Shown here piece by piece: positions 1 through 5,302 of a DNA stretch of 8,091 nucleotides (position 1 is its first letter; the number at the start of each line of letters is the position of its first letter). A program made the translations under genes and the position numbers. The notes beneath the pieces are model-generated. The model searched no databases and had not been told where the DNA came from. It was given only the letters and a program-made list of their open reading frames with translations. Source of the stretch: Anaerolineales bacterium UBA7227 (GTDB lineage Bacteria; Chloroflexota; Anaerolineae; Anaerolineales; Villigracilaceae); assembly GCA_002473085.1 (NCBI GenBank), contig DKTP01000067.1:1-8091 (forward strand), in the 5' to 3' direction.

Positions 1-98
1 TGGACGAGGCCGCGCTGGCGCGCTATCCGCTTTCGGGCGGGCTGTTCCAAATCCAGACGCAGACCGAGGGCATGCCCGCGTTTGAGTTTACGGGATAA
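1..98 (+). CDS. C-terminal tail of an unidentified protein (5' end outside window)
   Basis: The first complete codon is at position 3, and the open frame runs to a TAA at 96-98. The last 31 residues include ALARYPLSGGLFQIQTQTEG and end in FEFTG. I do not recognise the family from this fragment. The frame is preferred over the other two + frames because its residue composition looks protein-like; frame 1 is Arg/Cys-rich and frame 2 stops earlier. The stop is only 9 bp before the ATG of the acyltransferase gene, so the two could be cotranscribed, although the next gene may also have its own promoter overlapping this stop codon. Function cannot be assigned. Confidence 0.55.
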   Translation, partial: DEAALARYPLSGGLFQIQTQTEGMPAFEFTG

Positions 99-101
99 AA
101 T
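96..101 (+). promoter_or_regulatory. Candidate -10 box of a leaderless promoter for the acyltransferase
   Basis: TAAAAT (one mismatch to TATAAT) overlaps the stop codon of the upstream gene and is followed by the six bases ATCCGC and then the ATG at 108. With a normal -10 to start-site distance, transcription would begin at or next to the A of the ATG, giving a leaderless mRNA. I see no Shine-Dalgarno sequence before this ATG and no convincing -35. The same arrangement occurs upstream of two other genes in the window (2801-2806 and 6968-6973), which is the main support. Confidence 0.35.
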
Positions 102-107
102 ATCCGC

Positions 108-1148
108 ATGGAAAAACGCATCGGCTACATTGACATTGCGAAGGGCATCGGCATTCTCGTCATCGTGCTGGCGCACAACGATCTGGCGGGCTATCATCCC
201 ACGCTGCACAAATTCATTTACGCTTTTCACATCCCGCTGTTTTTCTTTTTGTCGGGGATGTTCTTCCGTCCCGAGCGCAGTTTTGGCGAGACGCTGCGAC
301 GGCGGTTCAACACGCTGCTGAAGCCGTATTTGTTCGCGCTTTTCGTGATCTATCTCGGCGAGGCCGCGTTCGACAACATGACCTTCCCGGTCATCGCCGG
401 GCGGATTCTTAAATCGCTGTACGCCACAGGGTATTACATTGACTGGGTGCAGTTGTGGTTCATCCCGCATCTGTTCGCGGCAGCGCTGTTCGCGTGGATC
501 GCGTGGCGATTCGTTTTTGGCCGCGTCCAACGCGACTGGCTCCGCTGGCTTTTGCTTTTCGCGATGCTGGCCGCGGGCGTTTTTGCCATGCCGTACTTCT
601 GGCCGTTCAAAGCGCCCGTCATCGGGACCGAACTCTACGGTCTGCCGTTCAGCCTCGACCTCGTCTTCGCGAGCGGATTTTTCTTCCTCGTCGGCTACGA
701 AGTGAACCGGAAGCCGCTGGAAAATTTCTTCGCCTCGCCCCTCGTCCTGGCCGGGACCTTCGGCCTGCTGCTCTTCCTGGTGTTGACTCTCTCACCGTCC
801 ATTGACTTTAACACGCGCTCCTATCCCTCGCTGTGGATCAACACCGCCGAGGCCCTGCTCGGAATCACGATGACGCTCTCTCTATCGCGCAACCTGGAAA
901 AGTGGTCTGAAAAGGCGGCGAACCTGTTCCGTTATTTCGGGCGCATCTCGCTGGTCATCCTCATCTTCCACGTCCCGATCCAGGAGACGATGTTCAGCAA
1001 GTTCTCACGTCTCGGCATCCCCACCGATCCGTCCATTGTGCTGGCGTTCCTGAGCGGCGTTCTCATCCCCGCGTTGATCTACGAACTGGCGATCCGCTGC
1101 AACCCGCGCCTGCGTCCGTGGTTTGGATTCCCTGCTGTGGAGAAATAA
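108..1148 (+). CDS. Acyltransferase family 3 membrane protein (fucose 4-O-acetylase-like, COG3594 type)
   Basis: This 346-residue, strongly hydrophobic protein has about ten predicted membrane segments. It is probably an integral membrane O-acyltransferase that moves an acetyl or similar group onto a cell-surface sugar or lipid. The N-terminus has the hallmark of acyltransferase family 3: YIDIAKGIGILVIVLAHND (residues 7-25) with the conserved histidine at 23 at the end of the first helix, followed by AFHIPLFFFLSGMFF (39-53), the typical second helix. Length and opening sequence fit the NolL/fucose 4-O-acetylase branch better than the longer OafA proteins with an SGNH domain, which is absent. 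The ATG at 108 is chosen because the family motif begins immediately after it; there is no Shine-Dalgarno, but a -10-like TAAAAT lies 6 nt upstream. The acceptor substrate is unknown and no glycan genes are visible nearby. It converges with holA across a 78-bp spacer in which I see no clear terminator. Confidence 0.85.
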   Translation: MEKRIGYIDIAKGIGILVIVLAHNDLAGYHPTLHKFIYAFHIPLFFFLSGMFFRPERSFGETLRRRFNTLLKPYLFALFVIYLGEAAFDNMTFPVIAGRILKSLYATGYYIDWVQLWFIPHLFAAALFAWIAWRFVFGRVQRDWLRWLLLFAMLAAGVFAMPYFWPFKAPVIGTELYGLPFSLDLVFASGFFFLVGYEVNRKPLENFFASPLVLAGTFGLLLFLVLTLSPSIDFNTRSYPSLWINTAEALLGITMTLSLSRNLEKWSEKAANLFRYFGRISLVILIFHVPIQETMFSKFSRLGIPTDPSIVLAFLSGVLIPALIYELAIRCNPRLRPWFGFPAVEK

Positions 1149-1226
1149 ACGCGGTTGGGGATTATCAGCGCGCCGGCTTAAAAACGGGTGTTGGCTATTT
1201 TGGCGGAAATGTTTGCCGAATAAACC

Positions 1227-2183
1227 TTACTTTCCCGCCAGTTCCACCACGAACATTTCCAGCGCCGTGTCAAGAGGCATGGCGCTGGTCTTTGCGGCCT
1301 CGTCCATTTTGAGCAGGCGGCGATAAACGGCCTCGAGAGTCCGCATCGTGAACCGTCCCGCCTGCTGGAAAATTTTCCCCGCCACGAAAGGATGCACGCC
1401 CAGCGCCTCCTGCACGTCCTGCACCATGCCGCGCGCCTCCACGATCTCACGCGCCTGGATGAGCAGCCGGAACTGGCGGACGATCATCGGGAAGATGGCG
1501 GCGGCGTCCTGCTCCTCCAGCATTTTTCGCAGCATGGATTGGGACTGCTGACCGCTGCCCGCCGCGAGACTGTCCACAAAGGCGAAGATGTCCACCTCCG
1601 CGGTCGAGACGCACACCGCCTCCACATCCTGAACCTCGACCGGGCGCGCCCAATTGACGTAGGCCAGCGCTTTGGCGATCTCCTGCGCGGCCTGGCGCGT
1701 GTCCGCGCCGACCAGTTCGGCGAGTCTCTTCGCGGCTTCGGAGGAGATCTTCCCGCCCTGACGCTTCATCTCGTTGACGATCCAACCGGTCATGTCGCGG
1801 GCTTTGGGAGCCATCAACGCTTCGGCTTTGGCGTTTTCATTTTTCGAGACCCACTTTACCAGCCAGTGTTTCTCCGCCTCTTTCGGCTCGACCGTTTCGT
1901 ATATGACCAGCTGAGTCGTCGGCGGGATTTTGCCGAGGAACTCCGTGAATTTCTTGCGCGGCTCGCCCGCCCCATACTTCTGGGAGGGATTGGCGAGGAT
2001 GACGAGGCGTTTATCCGATAGAAACGGCATGGCGTTGACGGCGTTGTTCAGTTCCTCGTCGCTCGTCAGGCGCGCTTCGAGACGCGAGGTATTCATGCCG
2101 TCTTTGTCGGTTTGCGCGGCGATGTCCGCGAGGCGACGCGCGATGGCGAATTCGTCTGTGCCGTAGAGGAGGAGGGCGGGCAT
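1227..2183 (-). CDS. holA: DNA polymerase III delta subunit
   Basis: This 318-residue protein fits the clamp-loader delta subunit, which opens the beta sliding clamp and works in the cytoplasm with gamma/tau and delta-prime to load it on primed DNA. Seen in the sequence: an N-terminal ALLLYGTDEFAIARRLADI (3-21) matching the start of delta's first AAA+-like domain; the NAVNAMPFLSDKRLVIL stretch (48-64) equivalent to the family's 'lpffg-rrlv' strand; a helical middle with a VDIFAFVDSLAAG-like segment; and a C-terminal collar domain with MIVRQFRLLIQAREI and the closing LDTALEMFVVEL. Delta lacks a working Walker site, and none is seen. Length is slightly under the usual 330-350. The ATG at 2183 is directly followed by the family N-terminus. 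No good Shine-Dalgarno precedes it on this strand, and a MITE-like repeat begins 7 bp upstream, so its promoter may lie in or beyond that repeat. It is convergent with the acyltransferase gene. Confidence 0.93.
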   Translation of the reverse strand: MPALLLYGTDEFAIARRLADIAAQTDKDGMNTSRLEARLTSDEELNNAVNAMPFLSDKRLVILANPSQKYGAGEPRKKFTEFLGKIPPTTQLVIYETVEPKEAEKHWLVKWVSKNENAKAEALMAPKARDMTGWIVNEMKRQGGKISSEAAKRLAELVGADTRQAAQEIAKALAYVNWARPVEVQDVEAVCVSTAEVDIFAFVDSLAAGSGQQSQSMLRKMLEEQDAAAIFPMIVRQFRLLIQAREIVEARGMVQDVQEALGVHPFVAGKIFQQAGRFTMRTLEAVYRRLLKMDEAAKTSAMPLDTALEMFVVELAGK

Positions 2184-2190
2184 AAATGGT

Positions 2191-2307
2191 GAAGGAGGAA
2201 TTCTGAATTATGAATGGAAAATTCGCGGCCGGGAATCTTGTTTCCGAAGGAGGTTCATTTATCAGCCAAACGGAGATTCAGAACTCCGATTTCTGAATTC
2301 ATCCTTC
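2191..2307. repeat. MITE-like element with 17-bp terminal inverted repeats
   Basis: The left end GAAGGAGGAATTCTGAA (2191-2207) and the right end TTCTGAATTCATCCTTC (2291-2307) are inverted repeats of each other with 15 of 17 positions identical, bounding a 117-bp unit. Inside are a near-direct repeat GGAGGTTCA (2249-2257) and GGAGATTCA (2272-2280), and two overlapping hairpins near the right end. The unit has no transposase and fills almost all of the space between holA and the DUF6391 gene. Its right arm contains the last codons and the stop of DUF6391; its left edge is 7 bp upstream of the holA ATG. TGGTGA occurs near both ends (2187-2192, 2313-2318), but I do not claim it as a target-site duplication. 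Multiple genomic copies would confirm mobility; that cannot be seen here. Confidence 0.5.
2268..2298 (-). terminator. Weak candidate terminator: two mutually exclusive hairpins after DUF6391
   Basis: Directly after the DUF6391 stop codon on the - strand, ATTCAGAA (2276-2283) and TTCTGAAT (2291-2298) form an 8-bp perfect stem with a 7-nt loop. An alternative stem pairs CGGAG (2271-2275) with CTCCG (2284-2288); it cannot coexist with the first. On the - strand the GC stem is followed by only TTTGG, so the U-tract is poor. It may slow or end transcription before holA, or be only the internal structure of the surrounding inverted-repeat element. Confidence 0.25.
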
Positions 2308-2793
2308 CGATTTGGTGATGACGCGGTGCAAGCCGTTGCGGATGAATCGAACCTCCGCGACTTGCAGGTTGCCGAGTCTCGCCTCGGTGGTGACGTGGCG
2401 CTGGAGCGACGGTCCCAGTTGGCGCGCGAGGGCGAATCCCAGCGCGGCGAAGAGCAGCGCGAGGGGCAGGAGCGCGAGGCGCCCGAGCGTGGATTTGCGT
2501 CCTCGGAGCGGGATCCAGGCGAAGGTCGAGGCGAGACCGACGTTGGCCGCGAGGTTCGTCCCGCAGCCGGGATGGATGGCGAGGTCGTAGTCGCCCGCGT
2601 TGAGGCGCGTCCAGGCCTCGTCAATCGCGGCGCGCAGGTCGTCGGTCGTCACGTCGCCGAGGATGAAGAAGCCGGTCGGGTTGGAATGTCCGGCGAGGGG
2701 GCCGGGGCGGCTGCGCGCCAGCACGTGGAGCGCGGCGTGTTCGAGGGCGTGATTGCGCCGGGTTTCGAGGATGAGGGGAAGATCGAGTAACAT
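2299..2793 (-). CDS. DUF6391-like small membrane protein of unknown function
   Basis: This 164-residue protein matches my recollection of the DUF6391 family, which is known from cyanobacteria and Chloroflexota and has no established function. Recognisable features are TRRNHALEHAALHVL (11-25), a GHSNPTGFFILGDV stretch (35-48), and AIHPGCGTNLAANVG (72-86). His15, Glu18 and His19 form an HxxEH pattern, and His74 and Cys77 are a second pair, so metal binding is conceivable but unproven. One clear hydrophobic segment lies at about 106-123 (LALLPLALLFAALGFALA), with a weaker one at about 81-96, suggesting membrane attachment. The C-terminal ~35 residues are polar and basic. The ATG at 2793 has no Shine-Dalgarno but lies 7 nt after a perfect TATAAT. 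The final Glu-Gly-stop codons lie within the right arm of the 2191-2307 repeat, so the extreme C-terminus may have been reset by an insertion. It follows the regulator gene by 87 bp on the same strand. Confidence 0.75.
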   Translation of the reverse strand: MLLDLPLILETRRNHALEHAALHVLARSRPGPLAGHSNPTGFFILGDVTTDDLRAAIDEAWTRLNAGDYDLAIHPGCGTNLAANVGLASTFAWIPLRGRKSTLGRLALLPLALLFAALGFALARQLGPSLQRHVTTEARLGNLQVAEVRFIRNGLHRVITKSEG

Positions 2794-2800
2794 GCGGCAG

Positions 2801-2806
2801 ATTATA
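2801..2806 (-). promoter_or_regulatory. Candidate -10 box (TATAAT) of a leaderless promoter for DUF6391
   Basis: On the - strand a perfect TATAAT is followed by CTGCCGC (7 nt) and then the ATG at 2793, so the transcript would begin at about the start codon. There is no Shine-Dalgarno. No consensus -35 is present at 16-18 bp. Instead, a near-palindrome AGAACCCTGGTTTCT (2811-2825, + strand) lies in the spacer and could be an activator or repressor site. This would give DUF6391 its own transcript apart from the transporter-regulator pair. Confidence 0.45.
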
Positions 2807-2880
2807 AGAGAGAACCCTGGTTTCTGCGGGAAGCTTTTTGCGGAGAGCGGCTAAACCGGCGGGCAAAACGCGAATCCTTT

Positions 2881-3489
2881 TTACGGGTCGGATTGTTCCA
2901 GCGTTTGGTAGGTTTGCAGCAGGCTGACGAGAATCTCGTCGGTGAAGAGGTGCATGCGATGGAGAGTCTCGTCGAAGGGGACGTTGGCTTCGCGGTAGGC
3001 GCCGACGACCGACTCGATGAGGGTGTTGCGGAAGAACAAAAACGCTTGCGCGGCTTCGACGTAACTGAGTTCGTAGCGGCGGGCGCGCGAGGCGTATTCG
3101 AAGCCGATGGCGTGAGCCTCGGAACTGGAGCGCTCGCCGTTGGTGGAAATGAAGACCATCAGTCCCTGGAAGAGGGTGTGCGCGCTCTGGCGGTATTGAC
3201 TGCGCGCCTCGCCGTCCAGTTTTTGATACCAGCGCTGGACTTCCAATTCCCCCTCGGCGATGCGGACGCGCACGTTGCGGACGGCGGATTGCACGATGGC
3301 GTCGGAACCAAACCTGCCGCGGCGGGAGTGCTCGGCCCATAATTCCACGTCGACGCGGCGGTAGCGGCGATGCCCGCCCGCGGTGCGATGCGCGGGCAGG
3401 ATGCCCTTGTCGGTCCACAGACGCACCGTGCCTGGATGAACGCCGATGATTTCGGCCGCGTCCTTGATGGAGATGAATTCCCTGGTCAT
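2881..3489 (-). CDS. MerR/BldC-like HTH transcriptional regulator with RsbRD_N-like helical C-terminal domain
   Basis: This 202-residue protein is probably a cytoplasmic DNA-binding regulator of the transporter gene just upstream. Residues 5-52 form a MerR-superfamily winged helix: ISIKDAAEIIGVHPGTVRLW as the HTH, then the wing signature TAGGHRRYRRVDVELW. This 'GGHRRY' form is typical of BldC- and excisionase-like single-domain proteins and of CarH/LitR N-termini. The rest (about 75-200) is all-helical. The stretch ISTNGERSSSEAHAIGFEYASRARRYELSYVEAAQAFLFFRNTLIESVVGAYREA resembles the helical sensor domain found at the N-terminus of RsbR-type stressosome proteins (RsbRD_N). There is no cobalamin-binding DxHxxG motif, so it is not a CarH orthologue. 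The ligand is unknown. The start ATG lies 9 bp after the transporter stop with no Shine-Dalgarno, implying cotranscription and probably translational coupling. An autoregulatory role is inferred from the repeated sites at the operon promoter (4870-4928). Confidence 0.82.
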   Translation of the reverse strand: MTREFISIKDAAEIIGVHPGTVRLWTDKGILPAHRTAGGHRRYRRVDVELWAEHSRRGRFGSDAIVQSAVRNVRVRIAEGELEVQRWYQKLDGEARSQYRQSAHTLFQGLMVFISTNGERSSSEAHAIGFEYASRARRYELSYVEAAQAFLFFRNTLIESVVGAYREANVPFDETLHRMHLFTDEILVSLLQTYQTLEQSDP

Positions 3490-3498
3490 TGCGGCTGT

Positions 3499-4806
3499 TT
3501 AGTCGGAGGCCAGGGCGAATTTTTCTTCCAGCGTGGGTTCGGCGGCGTGTTCGTGGAAGGCAGGCACGTTGATGCGCGAGAACAGGAGCGCGGCGCCGAG
3601 CAGCATCAACGCTTCGATGCCGAAGACGATCAGGTAACCGGTCAGCGCGGACCCGCTGACGTGAGAGCCAATGTCGGCGACGATGCCGGCCAGGAAGAGG
3701 CCCGCGAGCCGCGAGAGGCCGTTCGAGAATCCCCATGCGCCGATGTAGAGTCCGACCCGCTCGGGGACGGTGAGGTCGAACATCAACGAGAGATTCGCGA
3801 TGGTGGAGAGCCCGGTGCCGAAGCCGAGCAAAACCAGTCCGATGTAGAAAACGCCGCTCGCGTGGAGCGCTCCGCTGACCAGGATGAAGACGAATCCCGC
3901 CAGCGCGGCGAGGTTGCCCGTCTGCGCCAGGACGCGCTTGCGGACGCGTCCCTCCAACAGGCCCGCGAGGACGAAGGCCAGCAGGGTGAAAGTCCCCATG
4001 ATGGAGACGAAGCGCGAGGTCTGCTCAATGGTCATACCGAAGGCTTGCGCGCCGAACGGTTCGAGCAGGACGTCCTGCCCGAGCAGGGCGGCGAGGAGAA
4101 GGAAAAGATAGACGAAGAAGACGCGCGCTACGGGGTTGGACGCGATGGCCGCGCTCATCTGTTTGACAGTGTAATTTTCGGCGCGCGGACTTGGGAGCGC
4201 GTCGCCGCGCGAGCGCGGTTCCAGCCTGAAGAGGCCGAGCAGGCCCAGGGCCAGGGCGGAGGCGGCGACGAGGTTGAAGGCGCGGCTTAGCGTCTCCGGC
4301 GAGTAGGCCGGTACGAGACGGCTGAGGGTCAGTCCCGTCGCGATGATTCCGACGATCATTATGAAGAACATGGTCGCGATGGTGCGGCTGCGTCCCTTTT
4401 CGCCGGAGAGTTCGGTCGCGAGGGAGAGATAGGATACGGCGGAGAGGTTGTAGCCCATGCCCCACGCGCCGAAGGCCAGCAGGCCGGCGAGTATGCCGAG
4501 CGTGAAGTTTTCGCTGATGAGGATCGCTGCCTGCGGCGAGACGGTCACGCCCGTGATGCAAAGGATGAGTCCGAGGAGAATATATGGCGTGCGGCGGTAA
4601 CCGAGAATGGGATGGCGGTCGGAAAACGCGCCGATGAAGACCTGGATGGGGGAGAGTAAATAGGGCGCGATGGCGAGGACGGTGACCAGCGATTTGGCGA
4701 GGCCAAGTTCGTAGATCATAACGCGGTTGAGAGCGCTGTTGATCGGGACGAGGGTCATCGCTACTGCTGTATGGATAAGACCGAGTTGGACACGTTTAAG
4801 AAACAT
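3499..4806 (-). CDS. PucC/BCD-family MFS transporter
   Basis: This 435-residue protein has about twelve membrane helices. The N-terminus carries the features I associate with the PucC/LhaA family (PF03209, bacteriochlorophyll-delivery MFS): NSALNRVMIYELGL (23-36), in which the family shows NRVM(I)-ELG, then SPIQVFIGAFSDRHPILGYRRTPYI (52-76), the loop 2-3 motif with Asp63, Arg64 and the R-R-x-P-Y-I end. In phototrophs these proteins help deliver or insert bacteriochlorophyll into antenna complexes. No pigment, reaction-centre or antenna gene is visible here, so the substrate is open and may be another tetrapyrrole or an unrelated compound. The ATG at 4806 has an AGGAG 14 nt upstream, longer than ideal spacing, lying in the palindrome AACTCCTGGAGTT (4819-4831). 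A good sigma-70-type promoter lies about 60 nt further upstream with repeated operator-like sites. The regulator follows after 9 bp. Confidence 0.85.
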   Translation of the reverse strand: MFLKRVQLGLIHTAVAMTLVPINSALNRVMIYELGLAKSLVTVLAIAPYLLSPIQVFIGAFSDRHPILGYRRTPYILLGLILCITGVTVSPQAAILISENFTLGILAGLLAFGAWGMGYNLSAVSYLSLATELSGEKGRSRTIATMFFIMIVGIIATGLTLSRLVPAYSPETLSRAFNLVAASALALGLLGLFRLEPRSRGDALPSPRAENYTVKQMSAAIASNPVARVFFVYLFLLLAALLGQDVLLEPFGAQAFGMTIEQTSRFVSIMGTFTLLAFVLAGLLEGRVRKRVLAQTGNLAALAGFVFILVSGALHASGVFYIGLVLLGFGTGLSTIANLSLMFDLTVPERVGLYIGAWGFSNGLSRLAGLFLAGIVADIGSHVSGSALTGYLIVFGIEALMLLGAALLFSRINVPAFHEHAAEPTLEEKFALASD

Positions 4807-4869
4807 GATGCGGTTGTGAACTCCTGGAGTTTGCTGGTTCGAATTCGGCGGCCTGACGGCCGGGCAAGG

Positions 4870-4928
4870 CTGATTGTATGGACGATGTAGAAAGGGTCAA
4901 TGTAGATTTTGTAGAATTATACAATCAG
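4870..4928. promoter_or_regulatory. Operator-like cluster: three TGTAGA direct repeats inside a perfect 10-bp inverted repeat
   Basis: CTGATTGTAT (4870-4879) and ATACAATCAG (4919-4928) are exact reverse complements. Between them TGTAGA occurs three times in the same direction, at 4886-4891, 4901-4906 and 4910-4915. TGTATG at 4875-4880 is a weaker fourth copy, 11 bp before the first. On the coding strand these read TCTACA. One copy directly abuts the -35, one lies in the promoter spacer, and one lies upstream, a placement suited to controlling this promoter. Starts are 15 and 9 bp apart. The co-transcribed MerR/BldC-like regulator is the obvious candidate ligand, by inference. Confidence 0.55.
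4873..4900 (-). promoter_or_regulatory. Sigma-70-type promoter of the transporter-regulator operon
   Basis: On the - strand, TTGACC (4895-4900, 5/6 to TTGACA) and TACAAT (4873-4878, 5/6 to TATAAT) are separated by 16 bp. Transcription would start near 4866, giving a leader of about 60 nt before the ATG at 4806. A second TATAAT lies upstream on the same strand (4917-4922), but I find no acceptable -35 for it. Confidence 0.6.
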
Positions 4929-4992
4929 TGGAACGCGAACGCCCGCCCTGGGCGCTTTCCCAGACCGGTTTTTGCAAGCTAAGAGACTTTAA

Positions 4993-5081
4993 GTACACGG
5001 GTGACGCGGGTTTTACGGATTCTCGCGGATAGAATCATTAAAAAAACGTGTTTGTCCGTGCAATCCGCCAAATCCGTGTAC
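4993..5081. repeat. 89-bp inverted-repeat element with helically spaced CGGAT/TCCGT units
   Basis: The left arm (4993-5019) begins GTACACGG and the right arm (5055-5081) ends CCGTGTAC. Aligned as inverted repeats, 20 of 27 positions match, including 8 perfect terminal pairs and the internal blocks GCGG, TT and ACGGA. Within the arms the core (CGGG/CGGA, or TCCG on the right) recurs about every 9-11 bp, close to one helical turn. The matching ends abruptly at GTAC on both sides. There is no ORF inside. It resembles a small dispersed palindromic element; copy number in the genome cannot be judged from here. Confidence 0.5.
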
Positions 5082-5140
5082 AAAAACACAAAGTAACCAT
5101 GAACGGGGGGCGCTCCGAATGCTGAAAATTTGGAATCCCA

Positions 5141-5189
5141 AGGTTCTACTTCGGGAAAGCCGCAAGTAGAACTTGCGGAATCCTTTTTT
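5141..5189 (+). terminator. Overlapping alternative hairpins followed by a T-tract
   Basis: Stem A pairs 5141-5151 with 5164-5174 (11 bp with one G-T, core GTTCTACTT/AAGTAGAAC). Stem B pairs CCGCAAGT (5160-5167) with ACTTGCGG (5171-5178), 8 perfect bp and a 3-nt loop, followed by AATCC and TTTTTT (5184-5189). The stems share 5164-5174, so only one can form. This is the geometry of an antiterminator/terminator pair on the + strand, but no + strand gene or convincing promoter lies upstream within the spacer. GGAATCC also flanks the structure as a direct repeat (5132-5138, 5177-5183), so a repeat-element origin is equally possible. Confidence 0.35.
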
Positions 5190-5215
5190 GTTCATATCAG
5201 CGCCCTGTGGGTCGC

Positions 5216-5240
5216 GATTCCTTCCATTAGTGGAGGAATC
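5216..5240. repeat. Bulged 10-bp hairpin beside the operon terminator
   Basis: GATTCCTTCCA (5216-5226) pairs with TGGAGGAATC (5231-5240) with one bulged T and the loop TTAG. On the - strand it lies just beyond the U-tract of the 5244-5274 terminator, where it might act as a backup stop or simply be a repeat. It shares the GGAATC motif with the neighbouring structure at 5132-5183. Confidence 0.35.
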
Positions 5241-5243
5241 ATC

Positions 5244-5274
5244 AAAAAAACAAGCCGCGTTTTGCGGACGCGGC
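5244..5274 (-). terminator. Rho-independent terminator of the foldase-surface protein operon
   Basis: On the - strand, GCCGCGT (5268-5274) and ACGCGGC (5254-5260) form a perfect 7-bp GC-rich stem with the 7-nt loop CCGCAAA, followed by TTG and seven U residues (5244-5250). It starts 28 nt after the stop codon of the surface-protein gene. Confidence 0.88.
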
Positions 5275-5302
5275 CTGTGTGCAGGAGTCGGAAGGACTTC
5301 GG

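Larger units (their letters stand above)
4807..5302. other. 496-bp intergenic region dense in regulatory and repeat structure
   Basis: I see no convincing gene on either strand. From left to right it holds: a 5' leader with a Shine-Dalgarno inside the palindrome AACTCCTGGAGTT (4819-4831) and a 5-bp GC hairpin CGGCC-TGAC-GGCCG (4849-4862); the transporter promoter and clustered direct repeats (4870-4928); a small inverted-repeat element (4993-5081); overlapping alternative hairpins with a T-tract (5141-5189); a further bulged hairpin (5216-5240); and the terminator of the surface-protein operon (5244-5274). Only the T-tract hairpin is oriented for + strand transcription. Confidence 0.6.

Noticed and set aside
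1149..1226. Bidirectional terminator between the acyltransferase and holA
   Set aside because: Only three- to four-base stems can be drawn and there is no useful U-tract on either strand.
1392..2021. 209-residue + strand open frame opposite holA
   Set aside because: Antisense to a well-supported holA with recognisable domains; the sequence has no family resemblance.
2210..2296. Possible 28-residue + strand small ORF (ATG at 2210), with GAAGGAGG 11 nt upstream
   Set aside because: The Shine-Dalgarno-like sequence is part of the left inverted repeat of the 2191-2307 element, the peptide is not recognisable, and a second overlapping frame from 2214 is just as open. Likely a by-product of the repeat.
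2621..3736. 371-residue - strand open frame overlapping the regulator and transporter
   Set aside because: Arg/Pro-rich and out of frame with both genes, which show clear domain motifs.
3370..4290. 306-residue open frame on the + strand opposite the transporter
   Set aside because: Composition is dominated by Glu, Gly, Arg and Asp with no family features. The opposite strand encodes a clear MFS protein with membrane helices; this is a high-GC shadow.
4948..4975. CTGGG/CCCAG hairpin followed by five T residues as a + strand terminator
   Set aside because: The stem is only 5 bp, with five bases between the stem and the T run, and there is no + strand gene to terminate.
4993..5081. CRISPR-like repeat array suggested by the recurring CGGAT/TCCGT cores
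   Set aside because: The cores are 4-6 bp at 9-11 bp intervals in opposite orientations; there are no 24-40 bp direct repeats or spacers.
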